This document shows, piece by piece, positions 1-14,227 of a stretch of DNA of 64,000 nucleotides (positions are counted from its first letter, which is position 1; the number at the start of each line of letters is the position of its first letter). Both the position numbers and the translations under genes were made by a program. The notes under the pieces are model-generated. The model saw only the letters and a program-made list of their open reading frames with translations, was not told the origin of the DNA and did no database searches. The stretch is from Rotaria sp. Silwood1 (Eukaryota > Rotifera > Eurotatoria > Philodinida > Philodinidae). The stretch is taken from NCBI GenBank assembly GCA_905250075.1, contig CAJNOP010000028.1, positions 1,406,244 to 1,470,243 of the forward strand. The letters run 5' to 3'.

Positions 1-137
1 CGATGGTTTGTAACTTTTCATGTTATAATTTAGCTATAGTTAAATTTATTTCTGTATTTTAGACATTTGCACCGGAAGTAAAACATTTATTTTTTTTTTG
101 CTTTCTAAAATTGCAATAAACTAATCAACTCTTTTAG

Positions 138-2378
138 ATTTATATTCTGGAAGGACATCATGATGATGAATCCTCAACACCAACCAATGCAAAAAGTTAT
201 CTTTTTCGTGAATCACCTATTCATCGATCGTTAATGACTCCATTACAGTTGACTACAAGTCGTCAACAAAGTTGGACTAAACCTATTGCTGCTCCACCAC
301 TACCATTATCAACAATAACATATCGGACATTAGTTCATTCTGGTGATCGAAAAAACTCAATAAATCTTAATGAACCTGCTCTTTCCTCATATTCAAAGTA
401 AATATCAAAACAATAAATAAATAAAAAAAGAATATGTGTGGAAAATTTCTCCGTTTATTTTTTATGAAAGCTTTTCAACAGCTTCCGGTACACTTACTGC
501 CAGGTAAAACATTTCTTTACTAACAAACAAAATTGTAATTTCATACTATATCGAATTTTTATCACTGTAGGGAGTTAGCAAAATTAAGAGAAGAACAAGA
601 ACGTCTTCGTTTACGTCAAATTGAATTAGCTCGACAACGACGTGAAATCGAACAAGAACAACAAAGACGTGAAAAAGAATTACTTGTAAAAAAAGAAAAT
701 CGATTTCGAGAACAACGACAAAAAGAAGAAGAAGAAGAAGCAGCTGTTCGAATTCAAGGAGCCTATCGAAATTATCGAAATCGACGTAAATTAAAAGAAC
801 AAAAACAACGACAGTAAGTCATTAGTTGTTTCATATTTTTTTTTCTGATTAATAATTTGAAAGTATATAAAATACATCTTACATAATTCAGCACTGAAGA
901 CAATGTACATCATGATAATCAAAGGTTGTATCAGTAATCATTCTTTTTCTTTCACATATTTTATTCGATTGTTCGTGTTGATGATGAATGTGCCATCACA
1001 TTTCAAATGAAGCACATATCAACATCAATTGTGGTTTTTTTCCACTTGTTTATATTTACACAATACTCACATTTCTCACTCCCATATATCGCTATATATA
1101 TATATCTATTACATATAAAAAATTCACATTAAGTATTATTCCCTTCACAGAGTTGATGCAGCCGCTCGAATCATCCAAAGAGCCTATCGGGAACATCGTA
1201 AACGGCAACAACAAAATATTGAATGATGACAATGCATGAATTTATGTTGTTTTGACTAGTTGTTGTTATTGGTGTTGTTGTACTTTCTCAGCATTTTCGA
1301 TAGAAAGAAAAAAAAAGAATCGAAATATATATATATATATGCGTTTCAGAATATCGAATTTTGTTAACTATCGAGGATTGTGGTCACCAGAACCAGACGA
1401 ACGACGAATACCATCGTCGATTGAACAGAGAAATGTACATTCAACACCATTAGATAGGTATCGAAAATGGCGAAATGAACATCAATGGTCAGCGTCATCT
1501 TCTGTTAAAAGCGAAAATATCAACACAAAAAAATCTGATGTCAATCAGTCTTTTGGCTTTTCTTCTTTCAGACATGCTGCTAATGAACTTGAACGTTTAC
1601 AAAAAGAAGCGCGTGAGTTAGCTCGTCGTAAAGCTGAAGAAGCACATGCTGAAGAACTCAATGCTCATGATGGTAATTTGAGTGATTGATTTTATACAGA
1701 CAATGGTTTGACATGTATATGTTTTTATAGTTGTGCAACTTTCAAATCATCTTCAAGAACTAAAAACAAAACGTACTGCATTGGAAGCAGCTCGTGAAAC
1801 CATTATTCGTCAAATGCAACAGTTACATGCTCAAATTGCTGTTCGTCGAAAAGAAGGTTAAATCAATAAAAATTAGTCGTTATTTAAATTTTTCCGATTT
1901 TATCTTTATTTTGTTTGTTTCTACTTGTAGAAAGAGATGTATGGAAACAAAGATATCTTATAGAAAAGAAAAAAACAGCTGCACTTGAAGAACGAGGTCG
2001 ACTAACATTGGTCGGAATATAAAATATAGATCATTTGAATATCTGTAATTATATTGAAGTGTCTTATTTTTTCTTTTAGAATGAACAATCAGATATAAAT
2101 ACTGAACTTGAACAAGCTAAAATTCGTTTGAATAATAGCACAAAAGTATGATGAAATACATTGAAATAATCAAAAAGAAAAGCAAAAGTTATTGTTTTTT
2201 TGTATTACAGCTTCGACAACAAGCCGAAAATGAATGTCAGCTTTTGAGAGAAGAATTACAAAAAATTCGTTCAAATATGAATAATTTAGAAAACCAATCA
2301 TTATCAAAAGAAACATCTCCTGTACAACAAAAACAGCAAACTATACCAATTTCTCTTGACATTACATTGCAATATTAA
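138..2378 (+). CDS. IQ-motif, coiled-coil protein (3' part of gene, partial)
   Basis: The gene enters from the left. Exons I can follow: 138-397, 571-813, 1151-1197, about 1376-1672, 1731-1856, 1931-2010, 2080-2145 and 2211-2378 (stop). The 571-813 exon encodes a long charged helix rich in E, R and Q, ending in an IQ motif (AAVRIQGAYRNYRNRRKL). The 1151-1197 exon carries a second IQ-like repeat (AAARIIQRAYREH). Exons from 1572 on encode further heptad-rich coiled coil, and the last residues are a low-complexity tail. IQ motifs normally bind calmodulin or myosin-type light chains, so a calmodulin-regulated scaffold, perhaps centrosomal or ciliary, is inferred. I do not recognise the orthologue. 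The acceptor near 1376 is non-ideal (the nearer TTTCAG breaks frame), and 1458-1571 may be an alternative 114-bp in-frame intron. A polyadenylation signal AATAAA lies near 2428. Confidence 0.7.
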
Positions 2379-4857
2379 ATTTATCTTTCTATACAAGTTG
2401 GTTTTCTCTTTTCAACATTGAATTTTAAATAAAAATTATTAGTTGTGATTCAATACAAGTTTATGTCATAAGACAAGTCGTATATGTTTATTATTTAACC
2501 ATTAGTACCATATACAATATATATATATATATATATATATATCGAAGAATCGTTAATTTCATAAATTATGAGTTTTATATCAATGTGTTTAATAAATTTG
2601 GGCTATTTAGTTAATAAATTGTATAAAAATAATCAATTTTAAAAACTAACATCGACAATAGTTATGATAAAACTAAATTTCAAACAGATAAGCAAGTGAT
2701 TCATAGAATAGAAAAAATTAGTATATTTTATCTTTATATATTATTATATAATAGATCAACAGTATTGGTTGTAATTCGAAGAAGAAAAGGATAGCGGAAT
2801 TTTTTTGTTCTATATAGCATAGAATGAATTTCTATGTTTAGCAATACGTCATCATCTTTAAGGCTACCACCATTAACAAAAAATGTCTATTGTCGTAAAA
2901 AAAGAATGATTTTTAATACAAACGTACAAGAATACTGCATGAAGTGTCTACTGTTAAAATTGATAAAATCAGTTTTCAATATCTAGAATGTTGCAAAAAG
3001 ATTTACTAGAAACTATTGAGATGAGTCAGATAAAAACCCGGACCAACACATAACGTGGCCATATTTAATGTTGATGTTTAAAGATAGGTTGATTTAAATA
3101 CAAGAAAAATGTTTTTATGCTTTTCTCACACACAAAGAAAGAATTCTTCTATTAGGCTCAATCGATGAAGACATGATGGATTTCCTAAAAATCAAGATTT
3201 TAACTTTCTAAGACAAAAAAACAACAGAAACTCAAAAAAAAATCTCTTTCTCTCGTACAAAGTGATACTGTGTTTTTTCCCATTAAAAAAATACCTCGAT
3301 AACTTTAGCTGGAAAAGTATATCGGCAAAATTTTCATGTGTGAAAGATCCATTTTACACCCTTGTCTCATGAACAGTAAAGTTTTTAGACTTATTAAATG
3401 TTTCGTAACATTTTTTTATGGTTTCAATATTTCTAAAAATTTTCAAGACTCGGACCTGATCAAACTATTCTTTGACACTCTCAAAGGAATTTTCTAATAA
3501 AAATTCGATATTCGCTTCGGAGATATGAAGTAATTTTCCAGGTTTTTTTGTATTTAGTGACTGACACATCCTAGATATCGTCAGATTGAGGATTTAATCG
3601 AACTGGCTCTAAGAAGTAGGCTAAAAACGCTATACTTCTGATTTTCGAAACTAACGGGTTTGATGACGTAAGCGAATAAAGCGTTTAGTTTTTTAATGCA
3701 ACAGTCTACGACATTGAACTTTTTTGCTAGCAATTATAAATATTTTACAATCAAGTCAAAACAAATATTGATAGATAGATCGTGCGGCGCTAAGAAAAAA
3801 TAATAATCAGATATAATTATTTTGATTTCTCTAAAATTGGAAACACATATCAAAGACAAGAAGATAAAGAATCAAAAATAGTACCTTCGTCATCATATCT
3901 CATAGAAACAAATGACATTAACGTTACTTGTACGTTTGTTAAAGAGAATCTCCAGTCTACGATTCTGTGTTTGCTGCTATGTCTGAATAAACTTCAATTA
4001 AATGTAAGTCCTAATTTAATTGGAAGAACTTATATTAAAGATTATTTTTCAAATTATTCTACATAAAAGTTCATATTTTATTAAAATCAAATATGATATT
4101 TTATTTTTTCTAAGAAAATTATTCAAGAAAAAAAAATCTATACATGATAACCTTTTGATGAATATTCTTCTTATATAAGATCTGATTTCGATAAAAATAT
4201 CTATCTTTTATAGTATATATCGATTTTATTAATTTATTCGAGTATAATTATGACTTGTTCCCAGCAACATTTTTTTAATAAAAAATTCCATCTAAAACGC
4301 TTTTCATGATGAAATAGCAATATTGACATTTTTTTTTTATCGCCTACCAAAATCAAAACTTCAATAAACCAAAATAATACGTTTTCATCTGATAATCTAT
4401 TCTGATGACAAACAATAAAGAAAATCAGCTACTGATCATCCTAGCAATTTTCTATTTGATCCTTACACAAATACACATGTTTGTAATGTGATACTATAAG
4501 ATGACCGATTATTCATTGTTTCTTTTTTCTTTTTTTCTCTTCATTAAATATGAACTCTGTACGTATCATCCACAAGAAAAAAAAACGAAAGTGATTTACA
4601 TATACAAACGTTTAAAGAGTCAGAATATGATGCATGTATAACATGGAAAACGAGAGAAAACTATAATGAACAAAGGTTTGAATACGGAAAAAATAAAGAT
4701 ACAAATAGAAAAAAAAAGAAGAAGAAAAAAACATTGAATGATAAAGGAGAGATTATACATGTATTGCAACCAGATCGATCACCTCGGATACTGACTAGAA
4801 AGAATAAAAAGCGAGAAAGAGAAAATGAGAAAAGATAAAGACTGAAATATAAATAAA
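2379..4857. other. Intergenic, AT-rich, no gene seen
   Basis: About 2.5 kb between two convergent genes. It contains the 3' UTR and poly(A) signal of the upstream gene, an (AT)n run at 2517-2542 and poly(A)-rich stretches. No frame in either direction gives a recognisable protein. Confidence 0.5.
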
Positions 4858-7800
4858 CTATGTCTCGCGTTTAAGTCCATTTAAAAGAGGCATCGGTGTT
4901 GGTTGTAAAAATGAATCAAAATACAGATGATGATGAGGAGGAGGAAAATGAGTTCCCGGATGTGCTATTGGATATCGATGATGAGAATGATGAAGAAACG
5001 AAGTTTGTGGTGATGACGATGATGATGATGAATCTTTTCTTGATGTTGCTGTTGTTGTTGTTGTTGTCATCATAGCCATTGGTACAGTTCCATTTGTTGA
5101 TGAAGATGAACCACTACCATTTGAATTTGGTGGTTGTTGATGCATTAATATACGTGATTTATTTTCTTCATCTGAATCAATCGATATAGAACCATGATGA
5201 GGTGAATGATTACCTTCATTTGTATTTCTTCCTTCAGGATGTTCCATCATTGGTATATCACAATGATCGATAACATCATCGGAGTCATCAATATTATCAG
5301 CATCATCTTCTTCACTCCATGGTCCACCACCAACTGAATTAGGTCCTGTACAAGCTGTTTCATCTTCTGTATAACGCAGACATTTTTTCTTTCGTCTAGA
5401 ACAACAAAATATATATATACATATATAAAAATTTACAATGTCTTTCATTATATTTTAATTCATACATACTTGCAATGTTTACACCAATTCGATTGTTGAT
5501 CAAGACCAAATCTTGCACGACATTTTTTCTGATTAAGACATTCTAAATAAAAACAAAAGAAAAAAGAAATTATTAATTTCAACACTAATTTTCATTACCT
5601 CCATTTTCACCTTGACTTTTTTCTCTTTTTTTTCCTTTACTTCCACGTTTTTTTCTTGAACCATAATTATCTCGAGCTGACCATCCGGGATACAATTGCA
5701 TGTGTCTCATACGTTCATCACGTGCCATATCATAATATTTTTGTTGAACATTACGATCAAGTTCATGCCACTAAAGAAAAAAAAAAAAAAAGAAGAAATT
5801 TTTCTTTTTTGTTTGAAAAAATTTTCTCTATTTCATTATACTTTTCGACCAAGTATTTGATTTATTGCTGCACTTTCACGTAATGTACATTCTTGTACAA
5901 CTTGAGCTCGTTGTTCCTTCATAAATAACATAAAAGCATTCAATGGTTTTTTAATATGAGGTTTTTTTGGTTTATTATCATCATGAGACATTGAAAGTTT
6001 ATGATGTTGTTGATGATGTTGTGGACTATTGTCCATAGATCTTAGATTGCAGTTAATAAAAATATAAAATGAATCAATTATTTTATATAAACATACCTAT
6101 GGGTTGTTGATCGTTTTTGTGATAATGGACTATTGCTATGAGTTGTTATTGATGATGAATGTCCACTGGTCGTATGTGTTGATGATGAACCTTGAGAGAG
6201 AACACCTGGAGAAAATGGATATCCAGGTGGAAATACAAATGGAAACATAGGTGGACGCCTGAAGTTAAGAAAAAAATAATAATAAATAAATATTTGGAAA
6301 TTTATTAAAGAATAAACAAACCAATGCTGAGCATAAAGTGATTGAAAAGAGGATGGTGATGATAAGGAATACATTGAATTAGGTACACCTATATAAGTAA
6401 ATATATATATGCAAATTAATATTCACTTTTGAAAACAATATGTTTGTTATATCTCAAATAATACATTGATATCGAACTTAGATCGTTTTTTTTCGAATAT
6501 TTTTAACAAACAATTCACTTTATTTGAAAAAAAAATCATCATATAAATGAGAATGGTTGAATTAGTCGTTACACTCAAGATAAATTTTCTACTTTTAACT
6601 TTTATCTTGATAAGATATGAAACTAATGCTGAAATAATTACTGTTCAAATGCGTATACTATTCAATGTATCATTTTTATACAATTTTCTATTGTCGCTTG
6701 TAAAATTTAAATAAAATTATTATTTCATAGAAAACAATAACTTCGGCAAACAAAAGCTATATTTTAGTTTGTTACAAATAAACAAAAAAAAACTTTTTTT
6801 TTCTATTAACTCATTCAAGATTTCATGTTAGTTAATATTCAATTCAAAAGAGAACTATATATAAATCATGTGAATAAAAATATGTTAATTAAGATCAAAG
6901 TGAAAAGATTTTAAAATGCTACAAATATGAATTGTTTTCATTTGTAAAAGACTGAATTTATTAAAGAATAAACAATGATTCTTTGTTTTTTAATCACTAA
7001 TAAAATATTGCTGTCATGATAGAAGATTAATAACAAAATCTTTTATTCAAAGAAAGTCTTTATAATACGATACAAATGTCAGATTTATTAAGTTTCTTTA
7101 TTTTTGAGCTGCCGAGTATTGAAAAATTTATCATATATAGAATAAAGAGTAAAATAATATAAATATAAACTCTTTTTGGTATTCTTTTGTTGTGGTCAAA
7201 AATAGAAAACTATTATGTTCATTTTTATATTGTGTAATTATAACATTGATTATTAGATCGGGATTCTAGTTGGTGCAATGGATGCTCTGACACATCACAT
7301 TGAACATTCTCTTTTATTCTTTCGTTCTCATTCATTGTCTTGTGTCTCGTTAATAAGATCATTTTCCACTTTGTTACATATCATCGTTCGACATGTATGT
7401 CGATTAGCATCGCATGAACGATTGCGTGCACATATTTGCTTGTTTGCTTGTATTTGCCCACCTTTTTCTCGTATTTTCAATACTCAATTGCGATTGATCG
7501 ATTTTCGGAGAAGACTCGAGACGTGCGAACGATGATGAGAAAAAGAAAGAAAGAAAGATTTATTTAATGAAGTACTAAATGTATTTCCTTTTCCTTCTTT
7601 CATTGCATCGCCCTCTCGGCTTTTTAGTTTATAGTGACGGACGAAAGTTGACTAGTAATTGATTCACATCTATTTGCCGAGTGTCACTGACGTATATATG
7701 CAAAAGCATTTGTTTTAAAGAACAACGTCATGAAAAATTTATAATAAATGACTAACCTCTTTTTTTTTTTCTTTTTTTTTTCTCTACTCTTCTACATATC

Positions 7801-9722
7801 AAGGTATGTGAAGAGCTCGAGTGAGAACAACTTCACCTCATCATTAAACAATTAGAGAATATATATATATTTTATTATGAGTTGGGAAACGAGTGAATGA
7901 GAATGCTTTCGAATAAAAGATTGGCTTGCTTACCTGTACTTGGATCAATGCCTAAATTGGCACTAGATATATGTGCAGGAGGTGGTGACATGAATTTTGA
8001 CAAAGAACCTAATGGAGCCATTTTATCCTGTAAAGAACATAAGACAACAAAAAATAAAATTTGAACAAATATCAAAACAATCGAATAAATATTGAGATTC
8101 TTTATTGAAGATATTTCATGGAAACAACTGAAATTTTTAATTTAAAATGATCACTTTTGTTCATTCGTGCGTAATGAGCTCTTGATCTTTACTATTCATA
8201 TCTAAAGCGGACATATTAAAAACATTCACTCGATTAATTTTCTAACTCCTCCTTCTACCTTTTTTTTTTCCAGCGAACGATTTTTCTAATAGTATAAAAT
8301 TAACTATTTTTCCATTGACTATATAGTACAAACAAAGAACAGCTCATCGTCTTGATTTCAGGCTAATCAGATCATTTCCATCATATAGACAGACAAGGTA
8401 GATCGGTCATGTTCCGGTCTTGTCTCGTTACAATGACGAATTAGCTTGCAATTGCTTTGCTTGCTTGCTTGCTCTCTTATTCTAATCATCTACACTAGTA
8501 GAATGAGGAAGAAGAGCTGCGCAAATGTTAATTAGAAACAGTCAAGAGATAAATCTTGTCCGTCTGTCCCGCGCGATCAATCTGAAGTGGAAGCAACTCT
8601 AACACATACAATCGATTGCTAATGATTTTTCTTTCGTAGATCATCATGAAGAGAGAGAGAGAGAGAAAAGTTATTGATTGATCATATATAATATTGAATT
8701 TGTGTGAGGGTGGTACTACACGCAATCATCCTATCTATCGGACACCTGCATTCGATCATCGAATATGTGCTCAATAGTAGCTTCACAAAAAAAAAAGGTT
8801 TTCAATTGATCAAAAACCTACAAATGATAACTTACAAAAGGTGATGTTGCACTACTAGCTGCTGCTGCTGCATGATAATATGGAGAAATGAAATATGGAA
8901 AAAAGCTGTGGAATTGATGTTCACTGTTCAAACGATCTGTAAAATACGAATATATGTCTATTCATACGATTGAATGTAAAACAAAAAGAAATATTTACCA
9001 CCAACAATAGTTGATGATACTTGTTGTGGTGATGACTATAATTTATATATGTAAATATTTCATTTTGAAAATAATATAGCTTACTTCTTCTTCTTTAATA
9101 ACGGGTGAAAGTCGATCGCTATTAGCATCACCATCAATATCGACATCTTCTTCATGTTTCTCACATCCAAATACTTTTACTTCATCACTATCTGTTGTTG
9201 AACCACCACCGGGATCAGTTGTTGGTGTCGGTATTTTCGATGGTGATAAAGACTTTTGCACTGTTGCTATTGTCGTTGTTGATGAAGATGATGATGAAGA
9301 TGAAGATGAAGATGAAGATGATGACGATGATGACATTTGTCGTTCAGGTGATTTAGATAGTTTAATAGATGATGATTTGATTGAAAGATCGAGTGTTGTA
9401 GTTGATGAAGATAAATCAGTTTTACCCGGCTAAACAACAAAGCAGGCGGACTTTTTGATAAAAAAGTAAAAGGAGACCTATAGACGACTTTAGTTGAACA
9501 AATGAACAAAGAGAGCGAAAGAGACTTAGTCAGAAAGCGGCATCGTTTTCTCTCTCTCTCTCTTTTCCTCTCTTGTTCTCACTCTCTGTTTTTCCTCAAT
9601 GTGTTTTTCGATAAAAAAATATAGAGAAAAAGAGGGAAAGAAAATTATTACATACAATATATATATATATATATATTTAGACTTACCATTTGTGTCGGAG
9701 CCAAAAGTATATTAGTCGGCAT
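4858..9722 (-). CDS. TCF/LEF transcription factor (pangolin type), complete
   Basis: Nuclear effector of Wnt/beta-catenin signalling. Eleven exons join in frame to 607 aa: 9687-9722, 9085-9429, 8999-9035, 8836-8936, 7934-8027, 6322-6388, 6097-6258, 5842-6040, 5599-5770, 5470-5542, 4858-5395. In order: a Ser-rich N terminus; an acidic beta-catenin-binding-like motif ([14 protein letters not shown], exon 2); a Ser/Pro/His/Ala-rich middle; the HMG box at about residues 308-380 ([20 protein letters not shown], then [10 protein letters not shown]); a basic tail; and a C-clamp ([19 protein letters not shown]; Cys 412, 425, 428, 434) split by a 74-bp intron. The C terminus is acidic and Ser/His-rich. 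In known TCFs the HMG box binds a CTTTG-type site and the C-clamp a helper site. The canonical FKDEG core of the N-terminal motif is replaced by FGCEK. Introns of about 1.5 and 0.8 kb split the middle. The start at 9722 is the first ATG of the first recognisable exon; further 5' non-coding exons are possible. Confidence 0.93.
9281..9336 (-). repeat. Serine-codon trinucleotide run in TCF exon 2
   Basis: A run of TCA/TCT/AGT-type serine codons (GAT/GAA-like on the + strand) encodes about 19 consecutive serines just before the beta-catenin-binding motif. Purity is low, with synonymous interruptions, so it is an old or selected homopeptide more than a fresh slippage tract. Confidence 0.7.
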
Positions 9723-12700
9723 GGTCACTCGTACTTTTTGACCGTCATCCGATGTATGTGCTTATTTATGATTGTCAGGTACGAAAGGCAAGTATAAAAC
9801 ACTAAGTAATAGAACGAAGAAAACGAGATTAAAATGAATGAGTATGAGCAGAGATCAATTATGCGCATCAACTTCTTTGTTGGTCGGTATTTCTTTTTCT
9901 TGTCTTTTATGTAAAGTGAAAGGCTTTCTGTTGTAGTCGGTTTAACATCAAACAAAAAGAATATACTGTTTCATGTTGTCTACCTTTTTTTTTTTAAGTT
10001 TCAAGAAAACAAAAAACAAAACAAGATACGATTGAAAAGACAATATTTCAAGCATTTAATTATATTTCAGATGAAAAATTATCATCTATTGTTCTTGATG
10101 GAAGTTTTACAACGTATTTATTTGGTAGACAGGTACTCTTATCACAACATATCAAATTAGGCGAAGAAGAATATATTGAAAAAAAATTGAAATTTGTCAA
10201 GCCTTGAATTGTATATATATATCTATGATAGTTTTCTTCTAACAAAAGGCTAACTTAAGTAATGACCGATAGTGATGGTGTAATAGACATCGACTGCTCG
10301 TAAATCTTATTTTTCTCCTAGTGTGATGAACACCCATCGGGACGCTATATTTTGTGATTGATCGAGTAAAGAGAGGTGATGATGATCATAGTCATCGAGT
10401 TTTTCTTTTTTTTTTCTTCTTCAATATATATTTGTCATGATTGTATTTTCTCTCTCACAGTAGAAAAGAGAAGACACAAGGTTAGTCTTCGAGAAGAACA
10501 TACATGCATATATATGATAAACAAAAAGAATTCCCTTATAAGAACAAAAAAATATATAATATGCCTATGAATTGAAATAAAACGAAGCGAAAACAATTAG
10601 ATTATCTATTTATATTGTACGTACGTGCGATGGAAGTGTGAATCGTTTTTTCTATATCTTGAATCGTATCTTTGAATATTTGTGACACTAACGGGCGGAG
10701 CTATGGACAGCAGAGCGGCGTGTTCACTTTGAACGGCAATGCAATGGCCTTCGCGTTGTATTACTGAAAGAGGGAAAAAAGCAGACAGAGAGAGAGAGAG
10801 AAAGAGAAGCGGCGGCCACCCATCAAAACTGACCAACGTACATTCTCTCATTCTCTCTCGCGTGCGCTGACCTTCAGTTCGCCTTTATACTGTACAACGT
10901 AGCGCGCTTTTGTGTTGATCCTGAGAACAAACAAAACAGCGGCGGCGAAGGCGATTTGTTCGCTCTCACTCTTCTTGCGTCCACCGTTGTTGTTCATTCA
11001 TCGGCCAGCAAACGAAAGAGAAATAGAGAAGGAAGAATAAAAGAGAAAATTTGTTCATCACATGTTCATTCATCTCTGTGCCTCCAATATATACATATAT
11101 AGGAACACCATCTCGTGAATATATATGTCAAATACAACAAGGGAACGAGAACGTGTGCACACGGACGACGATAGGATATGAACGATAGGCAAGAATACGA
11201 TGCGATGAAAAATGACTACTAACAACACTTTTCTACTGTTATTTGAGTGTTGGTTAATATCGCTGATTGTGTTGAAAAAAGGAGAAAAACATAGACACGT
11301 TTAGAAGGTGGAAAAAACACATAAAGAAAGAAGTGAGAAAGAAATAAGTTGAGATTTTTTTAGCTTCAACGCTTTTGATAATGATAAAACTAATCAAGCA
11401 CAATTCATTCACTCACTCATCATGATAATTTCAATGTTTGAAACATTTTCAATAAGTGTGAACAATATATAGCCTTTGATCAATAGTAAACAAATCTGAA
11501 ACATTAACAAATAAACGTTATGCATCTCAAGGCATATTATGACATTCAACACTCAGTTATCTGTTGAATGATTTGAAACAAAAAAAAAAAAGTTCTTATT
11601 TCTAACAATATAATTTGTTAATATAATGTTGTCGAAGTGCATAATTCTAGCACATCTTTTCTCAATATACAGACGTGATTAATGAAGGCTTATAAAGTAC
11701 ATGATACATATACTATCTACTGTTCCAACTTATCATACTGAACCATAAATTCATTAAAATGTTGTATTCTTTCTCTATCTTAATCATTAGTCTTTATATC
11801 CTGTACAAGACTTACTTTGATCAGAAAATGTTTTTGGTGAGAACGTTTGTTCATATATATATATATATTTATCTTTGGTTAAAAGTAAGTTTATACAAGA
11901 AAACTATTCAGTGCAGTTGTGCTTTAGAAATAAAACAATAATCTTTTAATGAAATAAACATTATCTATTCGTTTTTATTGACTAAAATCAATTACTGAAA
12001 GACAGCTACATTTGTATTCGTTTTTTACATTTTGATTAGTTTACGATAAACCTTTATGAATGAACTACTGCTTTTATGCTAAAAAAAATGGCACTCTATC
12101 AATTGATAACAGACTATTGAATCTTAATGAGACACCTAAAAATGTTCTTTTCATGAGTACTACTATGATAATGATTACAGAAATATTCAAGCTGCAATAA
12201 CCGTAATTTTGTCATCTTTCTAAACTTTACTGGTCAAGGTTTTCGGATACCTCTGCACAACATGAACCGCATGAAATGATTTACAATTGAAATATTCATA
12301 ATCTGTGTATATTTTTTGATTGTAATAAAACTTAATATCTAGCGAAATTTCTTTTAACCTAATCATCAATTCGAAAGTCTTGTTTTCTTTGACAATGTTG
12401 AAATGAATCATTATTTGATAAGCATTTCAATTTCTCATACATGAGTTCTATCAAAAAGTCAAATTAGAATGTTTCATAGGAATAAGTTTTTGTGAAGGAA
12501 TATTATAATGGAAGTTTTTACAATGCATACTGCTTTTGGATTCGTGATAGAAATACCATGATTTTCTATTCAATGTAGAAGTTTCTAACCAATATTATCA
12601 CTAGCTTCAGTACACAAAAACTTATGACAAAGTTTTCTACGACAAGAAAAAAAAGGAAACGTTACGTTTTGGTATATGCTAAGTATCTCAAGCTCTAATT

Positions 12701-14227
12701 CAGAAATAAAAGTCTTTTCAACTTGAAAGATTTAGCGAGGAAGTGAATATTCGATGATGAAGTTGTGCCACTAATGACATCTGTAACTTGACTATGGCAT
12801 GAAATCTAGAGCTTGAAGCTACTTTGAGTTGTAACACAAGCCAAATTATATTTATGTTGTAATTCTCACAACTTTGTAACAGATCAATGATTGAATATTT
12901 CACCAATGGCTTCACTTATCAAGTTGAAGCACGTGGCAAAAAAAACAGTAAATGATGCCGATGTAATACAAATGATTAAAATCATAGTTGCAAAAACTCG
13001 TTTGAACAACGCCGTGAGACAATAGGCTGGTGAGATATCTCAGTATGTTCTTAAATACGACTAAACATAGACACGAAGTATAAGTAGCTTTTATATAAGA
13101 AACATAGAAGATGAAAATTATTGTTAATAATTGCTATGTTGCACATCAGATTTTTCTATTCATGTATCTCCGTTAGTCATGACAAATGGACTCCATTGTC
13201 ATTTTGCTATGAACATTTGCTATCTTACTCAATTAATAATTAAGACCTTATTTGATATGACAAGTATATGAGACTATAATTTAACATTAGACGATGTTTA
13301 GAAGATTTATATGAAGGTCAAGTAGTTTTCCATTCTCGTTTTTCCAGAAAAATCATATTAGAATTAAGTCTGCGTCAACTCAATTGTTTATGATACATGC
13401 ACTTTTGAAGGATAGTAGCTGGCTGCTAATGTTGCCATTCGTAATCAACGTACAAAATCCAATATCGTGGTAAATGCTGTGCATCCATATTGATAAGAAC
13501 TTTATTCAAGTTTTTTTTTCAAATCACGCAAATCAAAGAATATTCATGATTTAAATGTTCGCATAGTTTAATCATAGCTACTGTTATTATTGCTCTTTTT
13601 GGAGGGCTAAGTTTTTCTTTTCTCTACCATTTCATCAAATCATCGCCAAGTGATCCAAAACGATGCGCTCTTACAAACTACGATCATGATTTGTACGCAA
13701 TAATGAAAAAGGAAAAGAATAATACATTTATCTTTAACTATCTCCATTTGATAAATGTATATCGATACTTCCCTGTCAGTGAAATGAGAAGAAATGTCAA
13801 CGAATATAAAGAATAGCAAAGCAAGACAAATAGATGACTTAATAAGAGAAAAGATGTAGACAAACGCAATTGTTATAACGATATCTGAAAGATATGTTTG
13901 TGATACTGAACAAACGAGTTGGTATAAGGATGTGACTGTAGATATGGATAAGTATGTGTACTTTCTTCAAGTTTCAGTTGTATTCATTTTGAATTTGAAA
14001 TAATCGAAGAATCATCACTACCTGTAGCTGCCATCTATGATCAAACACACTTTTTTCGCTCTCATTGAATTACAACTGGTAGAGCAAACAACGACTCTCG
14101 TTCTCCTTCTAAAAGTAAAGAAATTAAGATCACATCACGAATTTAAAGTTATTCTAACTCTAATTATTCACTATTGATATATACAACAGGATAATACATC
14201 ATCGTCCTTCTAATTGAAATAATTATT
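9723..14227. other. Intergenic region upstream of TCF, no gene seen
   Basis: 4.5 kb between the TCF start and the cupin gene. 9.7-10.6 kb and 11.2-14.2 kb are AT-rich without convincing coding frames. 10.6-11.2 kb is distinctly richer in G+C and CpG (described separately). Confidence 0.5.
10600..11200 (-). promoter_or_regulatory. CpG-richer block, candidate TCF promoter / 5' UTR
   Basis: This stretch stands out from the AT-rich surroundings by repeated CG-containing words (for example GCGGCGGCGAAGGCG near 10940) and a GA-repeat at about 10791-10808. It lies 0.9-1.5 kb upstream of the TCF start codon, the usual place for a promoter with a 5' UTR intron. No protein frame is convincing. The assignment to TCF is from position only. 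Confidence 0.3.

Noticed and set aside
897-945. Extra small exon between the two IQ exons of the first gene
   Set aside because: Including it after CAG at about 891 gives an immediate stop; direct joining of 813 to 1151 keeps frame.
7278-7535. 85-aa frame within the long TCF intron
   Set aside because: His/Leu/Cys-rich with no motif. It lies inside an intron supported by flanking in-frame TCF exons.
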